Assembly: GCA_037349105.1 (NCBI GenBank)
Contig: JAYJMM010000042.1
Span: 723,501 to 787,500 of the forward strand
Length of the DNA stretch: 64,000 nt
Direction of reading: 5' to 3'
Source of the DNA: Limnomonas spitsbergensis
Lineage: Eukaryota; Chlorophyta; Chlorophyceae; Chlamydomonadales
Position numbers and translations under genes: made by a program
Shown: positions 22,821 to 36,100 of the stretch, piece after piece
Position numbering within the stretch: the stretch's first letter is position 1
How the letters are laid out: the number at the start of each line of letters is the position of its first letter
The notes under the pieces: model-generated
Databases searched by the model: none
What the model was told of the DNA's origin: nothing
Seen by the model: only the letters and a program-made list of their open reading frames with translations

Positions 22821-23202
22821 AAACAAGTTCACGAAGTCACAAGTCCTGAGCATGGAGGCCAACTGGGAGGGGGGGCAAGGGGAACTCGAGCACGGGCGTG
22901 CCTTGCATGAGGCGAGCCCCTGATGCTGGCCCAGTTGTGCTAGTGGTAGAAGACGTCAAACACCATGATAGCCAGTGAGTGGCATGAGCTGTTCAGAGTT
23001 CACCATAAAAAGAGCCTTGGCCGGCCACTTACCATGCCATTAGGCCCTGAGGGAGTTAGGGGATCCAGGGCTAAAACCAAGGATTGCAAGCACGGCTACA
23101 ACATAAGGATGATGCTCTCGGAAATTAAAGCTGGTTCATTAGTGGCCTCATGGTACTTGCATTTTCTTTTTCTTAGAATGAACAAGGTGTGAGGCCAGCC
23201 GC

Positions 23203-23345
23203 CCAACCCTAACCTGAGACGCAAACACAAAAAAAACGCTTGGGTGCGCGGAGGGCCCTCATCGGTAGCTGAGAGAAGACAAGCAGGAATAGGAAAGGCG
23301 TACGACCAACAAGCACTCACACGGCCGGAACACCTCGTGCGTAAA
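23203..23345 (+). repeat. Dispersed element B, copy 2
   Basis: Counterpart of 20796-20925 (GGCCCTCATCGGTAGCTGAG, AAGCAGGAATAGGAAAGGCG, AAGCACTCAC, GTGCGTAAACA). Two copies within 2.5 kb in the same orientation indicate a dispersed or locally duplicated element. No coding capacity is seen. Confidence 0.55.
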
Positions 23346-24185
23346 CAGTTATAACAGGGGGGTATAATAAGGTCTTCAAGAAAACTGCTACCCCGCCACG
23401 ACACCCGGTGTAACTAAAACACGCTACCACCAGAAACTCAACCGAAGCGGCTGCAATCGTCCCCACAGAAACCGATAAAACTCACCCTAGTAGCTTCAGC
23501 TAGCTGCTAAGCGGCTGCAAAGGTCCCCACAAAAATCGATAATGGTACCCAACCTGCAGAAGGAGACAAGAGCTAACAGGAAGGCAGAAGAGGAGCTGCC
23601 TGGACACTTAACAGGGCAAAGAGCAGAGGAAGTCCTTACGGTACTAGGACATGGGCACATGGCCCCCCACCCACAAAGACACAGCTCAGAAACTACGTAG
23701 CATGCAGCCATTAGGCCCAAACCTGGCCCCAACTACCCGGGAATCCTCACAACACAAAGCAAAAACACAGACATGATGACATGTAATTTAAAAAACAGTG
23801 ATCCGAGGAGTAAGCAAGAGTGAGTAGTAAGCCAGTAGTAACTAAAAAGCCAGATCTATGCAGCCAGATGCTGGATCCACACCACCCTCCTGCACCGGTG
23901 CCCCGTGCCCCGCCCCCCTCTCCTGTCAGACTGGCTCGCTTAGCGAGGCAAGGAGAAAATACCCCCACGGCGGCACGGGCACTGGCATCGAACAAAGATT
24001 CGAGGTTCAAAGGAATGCGAATCTCTTGTCGCATCTAGAGATCTCGATGCTCCATTCATGGACATGTTTTCTCTCCTGAAAACCCTGCTAACGTAGGTCA
24101 GAAAGTAAGGCCACCCCAGCAATTGGGAAACCCCAGGAATTTTAATCGTAGGCCATTTGCATTCCTTCGACGACATCTGCCCACC

Positions 24186-27100
24186 ATGCAACGGACCGTG
24201 CACCACCAGCCGCGCCTGGGTCACGGGAGCTCTACCACCCTGGCCTCGATCTCCAGCATCTGTGCGCTTTCTACAAGATCAAGCCGCTTGTCGCTACCTC
24301 AACCAGCGATGCCGTTGCGCAGGTAACAGCATCGCATATGCTCTGAACATCCATGCACCGGGCGCACGCCGATGGTCAATGAACAGTTTTTGAAGGAGCA
24401 CGTGCCTTGTGATAACTTGTCAGTTTGTCGGTGCGGACGAGGCGGAATTAATATCCTGTCACATTGAAGAAGGCAAGATATGGATGCATTGAAATGCCGA
24501 TCAACAGAAGCTGGAGGCTGGATCAGAGTGCTATGCACCGCATCACGCAGGACCTTGCCTGCCTGTCTCTTTCGAAAAATGCTTTTGGCTGGATGCGCAG
24601 GCGCGGCTACAAACAACGACCATGCTATGGTCGTAATTGGAGTCTTCGAATGTCGTAGAATCGTAGTCCGCTAGGGTCGTATTGGTAATGCATTTCTGGG
24701 CCATGCCGTGGCAACCGTTTGTAATCCCAGAGCAACACCGGTCCCTATGACCCGATCGTTGGTGCATTAGACTTTCAGGGTTTGCTCTGCAATGCCACAA
24801 GCGCTGGACGTGCAAGTGGCTCTGCAGAACCCTAAACGGACCTACACCTCTTGCCTTGCACTGTTCATTTGAGAGTGCCTCAGCTTGAAGTCAGCTTCAG
24901 CGAGGCCTGCAGCTGTGACATAGCCTGGTGCAGCAAGCTCTGCTGTATGGGTCACCGGCTGTTGGCCAGTCAATGTGTGGTCTCCATCGGCCTGGTAGTG
25001 GCTGCACGGCGGCTTGCCAAAGATATCCTGCGGTGCACACTGAAACGAAAGCTGTGGCCTTGCATTCCGTAGCAGTGCTGTTCCTCCTCTCGCAAACCGC
25101 GCCCTAGCCAGCCCCGTAGCCAAAGGTGGTCGGGTGCGCACTAAAATAAATAGTTGCCATGCATCGATCTGTGCCTCCGCCATTCCATCGTGCCCTAGCT
25201 AGCATCCTGGCCATTCCCCCCCAAGCAAAAGGGGGGGAAAGGCCACTAGCCCACTACGCCGGCTGGTTTCGTGGGCTGGTATCCCAAGCACCTACCTGCG
25301 ACAGCTCAATGGCTGAAAAACAGCTCCATTAGTCCAAACCCCGGAACCCAATCTGTCACTGCCCAGCATGCCCCTGGGTAACTCTCTGCTGCAGAACATC
25401 AATCGGTTGATGTCTGCTGATCCGCCCGCCCTCGAAGGAGATGACTTTACTTCCGCTGCGCCAGCGTTTGTTTTAGTGCGCACCAGAACACTTTGAAATG
25501 GCTGCCGGGCGGCCACCACTGGGCCGATTGGGTTTCCGAACCTCCACCAGTCTATCAGACTGTCAGTCCAAGGCTGGAATCCCAAGCAACAGGGCTTGAT
25601 GCACCAATGTCAAACGGCCTTAAGCCGGTTTGTAGCTGAAGTGTAGCTAAAGCGTAGCTGAAGTATTACACGGAAAAAGCGCGCTGCATCGCCCAACCGG
25701 CAGCATACATACATGCACCTGGGTTTCATACAATGTCTCTGTGATAAACCCTCAACCCTAAGCCCCAAAGCGGGCACTGCCATGACTCACAACTGGCATG
25801 CCTGCGCCCTGCGGACAGACTGGAGCATCGGGGGGCGGATAGAAAGAAAGAAAACTACGCCCCGCAGGGGCGTGAGGGTTAAGGAAACAGTTCGGCATGG
25901 GCCTAGGCCGCATCCGCTCTGTTACTATGGGGCCGGATAAATAGCAACAACACGTATGTGCACCTGGCAGCCGTACCAGACTGGGGTGCCCTTGCACTAT
26001 GCGATAAGGCTGGGCAGAGAACACCATTTAATTTTTTAAAGTCCTTCTCTAGATTTACTTCTCTGCACTTCCTGTTCACTCTACCAGGCTTCCTCTCCCT
26101 CCCTGCCAGATGTGGCCACCTCACTTCCCTCCCCTCCCCTCCCCTCCCCTCCCCTCCCCTCCCTCCTCTCACCCTCGTCTCCCTCCTTGCCAGGTGTAGC
26201 CCCCTCACTGCCCGAGGAGCGACCAGCTCCTCCAGGCGTTCCTCCGTCATTGTCGGCATCGCAGAGCCGGCAGTGGACCCAGTTCGGATGTCTTTTTCCC
26301 TCTCTCACAAGGTGTGCATGTGTGAACAAAGTGTGATGCAAAACCATCAGGCCTAAACCCTGCCCAGTTGTCTTCCTCCATTGCGCACGAGGTGTGAACA
26401 TGTCTGAGATCACACCTTTTAATCCTGTCCGATCATCCTCATCCTTCATGCGTGAGTGGAGTTCCTTAACCCTGTCCTGTAAGAGAGGAGAGGAAAACCC
26501 TAAACCCTTCGACCCTTTCCTATAAGAGGTGCGATGTGTGACTGTATACCCTTAACCCTGTCCAGTAAACCCCACTTCCTCATGTGACTGTTTAAGAGGT
26601 GTGATATGCCAACATGAAGCCTGACCCCTGACCCCTCGAACCCTGAACCCTGTCCTGCAATATGCGTAATGCAGAGCAATCAATTTGAATCTTGCCCTGT
26701 TAACCCTGCTGTGTGAATGTCTACTGACCAGCCTCTGTGCTCAACACCCTACCCAGGGCCTAGAAGCAGATCCGGAGCACCACGGGTCCGCGGCTGCTTT
26801 GGCTTCGAAACCTGTACATCTGGATCTGGAGAGCGTGGCCGACACCGTTTCTGATCCGGCCCCCATGACCCTGATGAGTCAGGAAGCGCTGGCTGGCGGA
26901 TCTCTGGATCTAATCCATTGGGACAAGAACCGGCTTATACGTGTGTGGACGCCACCAGGTGTGAACCGATAGTGTGAACGAGGCTTTCGAACAGCAGCAC
27001 GCAGCACAGGTGTGGGGGCATGAATCAGGATGATGTTCAATCAGGGCCTTGAGGTTGCTGCTTTGTCTCTCTCTTACTGATACCTGTTATCAAACACATT

Positions 27101-30100
27101 TCCTTGTTGTTGTTGTTTGAATTCCCTGGTACCGGGATGCCTACATTTCTATCTTAGAGCAGGCGCAGATTTACAAGGCCTGTTAAGATTTAGAGAACCA
27201 AGTTTATATTCTCAACTATGTGTACCGCGTGTGTACCGGTAAGAAGTGGCATTTTCTTGTTAAACTGTTTTGTTTCGTTCCATGTACTAGCTGCTTCATC
27301 TTTGCTTAACCTTACCCCAAGGTTTCAGGCCCGTCTTGCCCTGCGCTCATATACTTCCCACTTGCTGGACTGCACCCTGCACCCTTGGACCCCACTGGCT
27401 TCAGACCCAGCAACCCATAGCCCTACCCTTCGACTCCGCAGACTTCGTGCCCAGGGACCCTAAACCCTCAACCTCACAGGCTTTAGGCCCAGCAACCCTG
27501 AACCCCCTCCCCCCTCTCCCCCCTCAGGGTTCAGCCCCAGGCCCCCCCCTCGCCCCTCAACCTCACAAGCTTTAGCCCCGGAACCCTTACCCCCCTCACC
27601 CTTCAACCCCCTCAGGGTTCAGCTCTAGGTATCCCCCTCACCCCTCGACCCCGTAAGCTTTAGCCCGGCAACCCTTAACCCCCTCACCCCTCAAACCCCT
27701 CAGGGTTCAGCTCTAGTGATCTCACTCACCCCTCGACCCCGCAAGCTCTAGCCCAGCAACCCTTATTCCCCTCACCCCTCAAACCCCTCAGGGTTCAGCT
27801 CTAGTGACCCCCCTCACCCCTTCACCCCTCAAACCCCTCAGGGTTCAGCTCTAGTGATTCCCTTCACCCCTCGACCCCGCAAGCTTTAGCCCAGCAACCC
27901 TTAACCCCCTCACCCTCAAACCCCTCAGGGTTTAGTCCCAGGGACCCCCCCTCGCCCCTGGGCTGGCCTGTCCTGTACCTCAATGACGGCCAAAACCTGT
28001 TTGATGACCGGCTGTCGTTCTCCGGGAGCTCCTGGCGCGCGGCGGAGGCGGCCAGCGGGCTGATCAAGGCGGGGACCGTCCCACCCTTCATTATCGTGGG
28101 GATGGATCACTCGGGTAAGAGGTGTGAGAAGTAGTGGGAAGTGAGCAGCGGAGAGCAGCGGGAAGCCGCAATGGCGGCCAGTGTCTGATCAAGGTGGGGA
28201 CCGTCCTGCCCTTCATCATCGTGGGGATGGACCATTGGGGTAAGAAGAGTGAGAATGGGTGAAAAGTGAGGTGCAGAGAGTAGAGGGAGGCGGAGAGTAG
28301 AGGGAAGCGGTGAGTAGCCGCCAGCGGTTGATCAAGTCGGGGACCGCCCCGCCCTTCATCATCATCGGAATGGACCATTGGGGTACGAGGAGTGAGAGTA
28401 GTTGGGAACTGAGAAGCAGAGATTATCGGCCAGCTGCTGATCTAGATGGGGACCATCCTACCCTTCATCATCATCGGAATGGACCCCTGAGGTAAGACAA
28501 ATGGCGGATGAGATCTTTCAGCCTCTGGGGTTGGCAGCTGTATGCAATTATACTTGGGTTTAAAGCCTCCCTTGGCAACCCTTCCTGAGGAAGCTCTTCT
28601 CATTTGCTGTTATTGTTCTTGGTGTTGTTGCTGGCATGGCATCCATGTGATAACAAAGCCGCTATGATTTCAAGTCTCCACTTTTCTCAGACGTCAGTAC
28701 TATTTTAAGAAGAGTCTAGGAACAGAACCCAAGGCCCGGCCGGGGTACTGAACACGCCCCGCGAGCAGAACATATAATGAGATGTTTCATCTACAGTTCA
28801 GCTCATGATAAAGATAGGCTGTAGAGGGCTGGTGCAGCAAGCCCTCTTGCTCAAAATACCGTCCACTAGCCACTCCAGGTTTGGTCCCATCCGGCCCGAT
28901 CTTGTCCGCCTGGCGGCCCCCCAAGCATGGTCAGAAATACACTTGATAAAGCAGGCCCCACCAGCCAGCCGGGCATTACGTGGCTGTTGCATCTCACCAC
29001 TTCCTAAAACCTTAACCCTTAACCCTTGCAGCTGTGCAGGCAAGACCCCAAACCCTGAACCCGCTCCATTGACTTGACTGTGCTTCTGTGTTGTCTCTTT
29101 ATATTTTGCCGAGCAGGTGAAACCCGGTCTCTCGACTATACCCCGTACAAGCCAGGCACTGGACCCGGCAACTTCCGCACAGATGCCATCGAATGGCCCG
29201 GCGGTGGAGTGGATGCCTACCTAGAAAGAGTGAGCGGGGTGTAAAGAGTGACCGAGGGCCCCTTGGACTACCGGGAACATGGCAGGGCACTGCACAGCAC
29301 GAAGGGGCACTGCACTGCATGGCACGGAGGGGCACTGCATGGCGGGGCACTGCACTGCACGGCACGGTGGGGCTCTGCATGGCAAGGAGGGGCACTGCAT
29401 GGCATGGAGGGGCACTGCATGGCATGGAGGGGCACTGCATGGCATGGAGGGGCACTGCATGGCATGGCACTGCATGGCATGAAGGGGCACTGCATGGCTT
29501 GGAGGGGCACTGCATGGCATGGAGGGGCACTGCATGGCTTGGAGGGGCACTGCAAGGCACGGAGGGGCACTGCATGGCACGGAGGGGCACTGCACTGCAC
29601 GGCACGGTGAGGCTCTGCATGGCAAGGAGGGGCACTGCATGGCTTGGAGGGGCACTGCATGGCATGGAGGGGCACTGCATGGCTTGGAGGGGCACTGCAT
29701 GGCTTGGAGGGGCACTGCATGGCATGGAGGGGCACTGCATGGCTTGGAGGGGCACTGCATGGCACGGAGGGGCACTGCATGGCACGGAGGGGCACTGCAC
29801 TGCACGGCACGGTGAGGCTCTGCATGGCAAGGAGGGGCACTGCATGGCTTGGAGGGGCACTGCATGGCATGGAGGGGCACTGCATGGCTTGGAGGGGCAC
29901 TGCATGGCATGGAGGGGCACTGCATGGCATGAAGGGGCACTGCATGGCTTGGAGGGGCACTGCATGGCACGGAGGGGCACTGCATGGCACGGAGGGGCAC
30001 TGCACAGCACGGCACGGTGAGGCTCTGCATGGCAAGGAGGGGCACTGCATGGCTTGGAGGGGCACTGCATGGCATGGAGGGGCACTGCATGGAATGGAGG

Positions 30101-33100
30101 GGCACTGCATGGCTTGGAGGGGCACTGCATGGCACGGAGGGGCACTGCATGGCATGGCACTGCATGGCATGGAGGGGCACTGCATGGCATGGAGGGGCAC
30201 TGCATGGCATGGCACTGCATGGCATGGAGGGGCACTGCATGGCTTGGAGGGGCACTGCATGGCATGGAGGGGCACTGCATGGCTTGGAGGGGCACTGCAT
30301 GGCACGGAGGGGCACTGCATGGCACGGAGGGGCACTGCACGGCACGGTGAGGCTCTGCATGGCAAGGAGGGGCACTGCATGGCTTGGAGGGGCACTGCAT
30401 GGCATGGAGGGGCACTGCATGGCTTGGAGGGGCACTGCATGGCTTGGAGGGGCACTGCATGGCATGGAGGGGCACTGCATGGCTTTGAGGGGCACTGCAT
30501 GGCACGGAGGGGCACTGCATGGCACGGAGGGGCACTGCACTGCACGGCACGGTGAGGCTCTGCATGGCAAGGAGGGGCACTGCATGGCTTGGAGGGGCAC
30601 TGCATGGCATGGAGGGGCACTGCATGGCATGGAGGGGCACTGCATGGCTTGGAGGGGCACTGCATGGCATGGAGGGGCACTGCATGGCTTGGAGGGGCAC
30701 TGCATGGCACGGAGGGGCACTGCATGGCATGGAGGGGCACTGCATGGCATGGAGGGGCACTGCATGGCATGGAGGGGCACTGCATGGCATGGCACTGCAT
30801 GGCATGGAGGGGCACTGCATGGCTTGGAGGGGCACTGCATGGCATGGAGGGGCACTGCATGGCTTGGAGGGGCACTGCATGGCACGGAGGGGCACTGCAT
30901 GGCACGGAGGGGCACTGCACTGCACGGCACGGTGAGGCTCTGCATGGCAAGGAGGGGCACTGCATGGCTTGGAGGGGCACTGCATGGCATGGAGGGGCAC
31001 TGCATGGCTTGGAGGGGCACTGCATGGCTTGGAGGGGCACTGCATGGCATGGAGGGGCACTGCATGGCTTGGAGGGGCACTGCATGGCACGGAGGGGCAC
31101 TGCATGGCACGGAGGGGCACTGCACTGCACGGCACGGTGAGGCTCTGCATGGCAAGGAGGGGCACTGCATGGCTTGGAGGGGCACTGCATGGCATGGAGG
31201 GGCACTGCATGGCATGGAGGGGCACTGCATGGCATGGAGGGGCACTGCATGGCATGGAGGGGCACTGCATGGCATGGAGGGGCACTGCATGGCATGGAGG
31301 GGCACTGCATGGCACGGAGGGGCACTGCATGGCACGGAGGGGCACTGCACTGCACGGCACGGTGAGGCTCTGCATGGCAAGGAGGGGCACTGCATGGCAT
31401 GGAGGGGCACTGCATGGCTTGGAGGGGCACTGCATGGCACGGAGGGGCACTGCATGGCACGGAGGGGCACTGCACTGCACGGCACGGTGAGGCTCTGCAT
31501 GGCAAGGAGGGGCACTGCATGGCTTGGAGGGGCACTGCATGGCATGGAGGGGCACTGCATGGCATGGAGGGGCACTGCATGGCATGGCACTGCATGGCAT
31601 GAAGGGGCACTGCATGGCTTGGAGGGGCACTGCATGGCATTTAGGGGCACTTCATGGCACGGAGGGGCACTGCATGGCATGGCGGGGCACTGCACTGCAC
31701 GGCACGGTGGGGCTCTGCATGGCAAGGAGGGGCACTGCACGGCAAGGAGGGGCACTGCATGGCATGGAGGGGCACTGCATGGCACGGAGGGGCACTGCAT
31801 GGCATGGAGGGGCACTGCATGGCATGGAGGGGTACTGCATGGCACGGAGGGGCACTGCATGGCATGGAGGGGCACTGCATGGCAAGGAGGGGCACTGCAT
31901 GGCATGGAGGGGTACTGCATGGTACGGAGGGGCACTGCATGGATGGAGGGGCACTGCATGGCAAGGAGGGGCACTGCATGGCATGGAGGGGTACTGCATG
32001 GCACGGAGGGGCACTGCATGGCATGAAGGGGCACTGCACTGCCTGGAAGGGCATGGCACTGCACGGCACATAGGGGCACGGCACTGCACAGCCCAGAGGA
32101 GAACTACACTGCACTGCTCTGCACGGAGGGGCACTGCACGTCTGGCACGCACTAAAACAAACACATGACCTATGCTGCTCTCATTCTATCCTCCTTCCCT
32201 TTGCAAAACAAAGGTAGTGGATGAGGTGATGCCGTTGGCAGTACAGCGGTACGGTGCTGCTTCGGATCCGGATCTGGTCGCGTTTGGAGGTTCCTCTTTC
32301 GGAGGCATCTGCACCCTCATGGCAGCGATGAGGTAATGCGTGGTGTATTAGTGCGATGTTGGGGTTCGGTGAATTTAAGCTACAATTCAGATACAACTCG
32401 GCTACAAAGTTCAGCTTTCAGTTATTTGAATTGTGCTGTCCTGTGCTTGTTTGGAGGGCATCTGAACTCTCATGACTGAGGAGAGGTAAGATCATGAACA
32501 AATAGGGTTAAGGCCTGAGGTTAAGGGTTAGGGTTCCTGGCTATATGCATGTGAGGTTAAGGGTTAAGGTTCCTGGTTATACGCAGTTTTTTAGTTTGAG
32601 GGCACCGCAGCTCCGCCTCGGCCTACATCTGAGGGGACCTAGCGTAGCCTACCCTGGTGCCTCGACCGCCAGCCGTGCTTTCCCCTCTCACAACATCAAG
32701 TGCCTCCCCTTCCCGGTTGCAGACGTCCGGGCCTGTTTGGTGCTGCACTGGTGGAGAGTCCTTCGCTCTGGTTGGCTGAGGAGAGGATTCTCAAGGAGGA
32801 TTTCGCCGAGTTTACGGGGGCATGGCCGCAGCGAATGTGAGCTTGGGTTTAGGGTTCAGGGATTTTGCGGAGTTTACGGGGGCATGGCCGCAGCGGATGT
32901 GAGCTTCGGGTTTAGGGTTCAGGGATTTTGCGGAGTTTACGGGGGCATGGCCGCAGCGAATGTGAGCTTGGGTTTAGGGTTCAGGGATATTGCGGAGTTT
33001 ACGGGGGCATGGCCGCAGCGAATGTAAGCTTAAGTTTAGGGTTGAGGGATTTCGCCGAGTTTACGGGGGCATGGCCGCAGCGAATGTGAGCTTGGGTTTA

Positions 33101-36100
33101 GGGTTCAGGGATTTTGCGGAGTTTACGAAGGCATGGCCGCAGCGAATGTAAGCTTGGGTTTAGGGTTCAGGGATTTTGCGGAGTTTACGGGGGCATGGCC
33201 GCAGCGAATGTAAGCTTGGGTTTAGGGTTGAGGGATTTTGCGGAGTTTACGGGGGCATGGCCGCAGCGAATGTGAGCTTGGGTTTAGGGTTCAGGGATTT
33301 TGCGGAGTTTACGAAGGCATGGCCGCAGCGAATGTAAGCTTGGGTTGAGGTTTGAGAAAGCTGGGTTCGGCAATGTAGTTTGAGGAACTCGAAAACAGGG
33401 TTTGATGATCCAGGTGTAATGCTAGCTGAGGAGAGGGTGCTGAATGAGTACTTTGTCTAGGAAACAAACGAGGGTATAGATTGTGCAATCTTAGGGAGCA
33501 AAATGGGGTCTGCGGACTGAGGAGAGGGTGCTAAATGAGTACTTTGCTTAGGAAACATTCAAGGGTATGGATCGTGCAACGCAAGAGAGCAAGATGAGGG
33601 TTATGGATTGGGTGCTAAATGAGAAGTTTGCCGAACGTTGAAAGGAGTGGTTCAAGTATATGAACAAATGGGAGGGTGCAAACCAAAGGCATGCAAATCA
33701 GTTTTGAACAAAGCGGGATAAGGGCTTGGTACAAATGTCCGAGATTGAAATTTCCGGCCTTTGAAATCAAAGGGATGAGGAGCCCCTTCACTACTTAGCA
33801 ACAAAGTTAAGGGACATCCAAAACAGGGCTCAACAAGAAAGGTTATGGTGTACTTTTCTTTCGAGGAGAGCGGTTTTAGGTACATGGTCTGCTGTGGCCC
33901 TGTTTCATGGTTTAGGTGCACCTGTCTTAGGAGGAACAAGGTTTATGATGAATAGTCAGATGTAGCCCTGTTTAGGGTTTGGGCACACCAGGCTGTCAGT
34001 GTGAGTGGAAAATCGTTTGTGAGTAGTGTTGTGAGTAGACGTTATATTATCGATAGGCATCAAGCCAGACTGCCTTTTTCGAGAGGGTCCGGCGGTGTGG
34101 ACGTGAAGAGCTGAGGAAGCGGGAATACAAGGCTGGAGAAGCTTTTACAAAGACTGACTTGCCTCTTGAGAAACAAAAACACGGCAGATTCTCCAAAAAA
34201 AATATGAAAACATACTAATGCTGAAATGCCTGGTTGCCTCCCCTCACACAGGCTCATCGGAAGAACAATACTAGAGAAGTTTTGGCAAAGGCTGACATGC
34301 CTTTTGAAAAACGTAGATTCTGTACATGCGTACGGTATATAATTGCCAGACAGCACAAATCCTGAAATCCCCCTGCCTCCCCCCCCCTCCTACCCACAGG
34401 TTTATTGGCATGGGTGGACGTGAGTTCAGCGGAACTCGGAAACTAGTTCCTGGACAAGAAGCTTTCGACAACCGCCTGGCAGGATACGTGCCCATACTAG
34501 AAGCTGCCCTGACCGCTCAGGGTTTGGGGGAAGACAGGTGGGAAGGGGATTGCCCTGACCGCTCAGGGTTTGGGGGAAGACAGGTGGGAAGGGGATTGCC
34601 CTGACCGCTCAGGGTTTGGGGGAAGACAGGTGGGAAGGGGATTGCCCTGATAGCTCAGGATTTGGGGGAAGACAGGTGGGAAGGGGATTGCCCTGACCGC
34701 TCAGGGTTTGGGGGAAGACAGGTGGGAAGGGGATTGCCCTGATAGCTCAGGGTTTGGGGGAAGACAGGTGGGAAGGGGATTGCCCTGACCGCTCAGGGTT
34801 TGGGGGAAGACAGGTGGGAAGGGGATTGCCCTGATAGCTCAGGGTTTGGGGGAAGACAGGTGGGAAGGGGATTGCCCTGATAGCTCAGGGTTTGGGGGAA
34901 GACAGGTGGGAAGGGGATTGCCCTGACCGCTCAGGGTTTGGGGGAAGACAGGTGGGAAGGGGATTGCCCTGATAGCTCAGGGTTTGGGGGAAGACAGGTG
35001 GGAAGAGGATTGCCCTGATAGCTCAGGGTTTGGGGGAAGACAGGTGGGAAGGGGATTGCCCTGATAGCTCAGGGTTTGGGGGAAGACAGGTGGGAAGGGG
35101 ATTGCCCTGACCGCTCAGGGTTTGGGGGAAGACAGGTGGGAAGGGGATTGCCCTGATAGCTCAGGGTTTGGGGGAAGACAGGTGGGAAGGGGATTGCCCT
35201 GATAGCTCAGGGTTTGGGGGAAGACAGGTGGGAAGGGGATTGCCCTGATAGCTCAGGGTTTGGGGGAAGACAGGTGGGAAGGGGATTGCCCTGACAGCTC
35301 AGGGTTTGGGGGAAGACAGGTGGGAAGGGGATTGCCCTGACAGCTCAGGGTTTGGGGGAAGACAGGTGGGAAGGGGATTGCCCTGATAGCTCAGGGTTTG
35401 GGGGAAGACAGGTGGGAAGGGGATTGCCCTGATAGCTCAGGGTTTGGGGGAAGACAGGTGGGAAGGGGATTGCCCTGATAGCTCAGGGTTTGGGGGAAGA
35501 CAGGTGGGAAGGGGATTGCCCTGATAGCTCAGGGTTTGGGGGAAGACAGGTGGGAAGGGGATTGCCCTGACAGCTCAGGGTTTGGGGGAAGACAGGTGGG
35601 AAGGGGATTGCCCTGACAGCTCAGGGTTTGGGGGAAGACAGGTGGGAAGGGGATTGCCCTGATAGCTCAGGGTTTGGGGGAAGACAGGTGGGAAGGGGAT
35701 TGCCCTGATAGCTCAGGGTTTGGGGGAAGACAGGTGGGAAGGGGATTGCCCTGATAGCTCAGGGTTTGGGGGAAGACAGGTGGGAAGGGGATTGCCCTGA
35801 TAGCTCAGGATTTGGGGGAAGACAGGTGGGAAGGGGATTGCCGTGACCGCTCAGGGTTTGGGGGAAGACAGGTGGGAAGGGGATTGCCCTGACAGCTCAG
35901 GGTTTGGGGGAAGACAGGTGGGAAGGGGATTGCCCTGATAGCTCAGGGTTTGGGGGAAGACAGGTGGGAAGGGGATTGCCCTGATAGCTCAGGGTTTGGG
36001 GGAAGACAGGTGGGAAGGGGATTGCCCTGACAGCTCAGGGTTTGGGGGAAGACAGGTGGGAAGGGGATTGCCCTGACAGCTCAGGGTTTGGGGGAAGACA

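Larger units (their letters stand above)
20122..24185. other. Intergenic region between catalase and esterase genes
   Basis: Contains the catalase 3' UTR (polyadenylation site not identified), dispersed elements A and B, and a relic of catalase exon 1. No further gene is supported. Both flanking genes point right, so this region should also hold the esterase promoter, which was not recognised. Confidence 0.5.

Noticed and set aside
23820..24079. Two overlapping Pro/Ala-rich frames just upstream of the esterase start
   Set aside because: No phase-consistent donor leads into the esterase exons, whereas the ATG at 24186 has a strong context, a GTAACA donor in the right phase and a transit-like peptide.
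26112..26336. Alternative reading of esterase exon 2 (SLPGVAPSLPEERPAPPG)
   Set aside because: It would leave exon 1 (phase 2) and exon 3 (phase 0) out of register; the frame reading RCSPLTARGATSSSRRSS fits both neighbours.
29099..32168. Very long open frames on both strands (up to 952 codons) rich in CHAVPLxAMQCPS or GALHGMEGHCMAW repeats
   Set aside because: They are products of a 20-bp satellite lacking stops; both strands and several frames are open at once, and the esterase phases require this stretch to be an intron.
32545..33027. 160-codon plus-strand frame ending in SLGLGFRDIAEFTGAWPQRM-like repeats
   Set aside because: It runs through part of exon 7 in the wrong frame and then through the 62-bp exon-end copies; the esterase frame and phases define exon 7 as 32723-32836.
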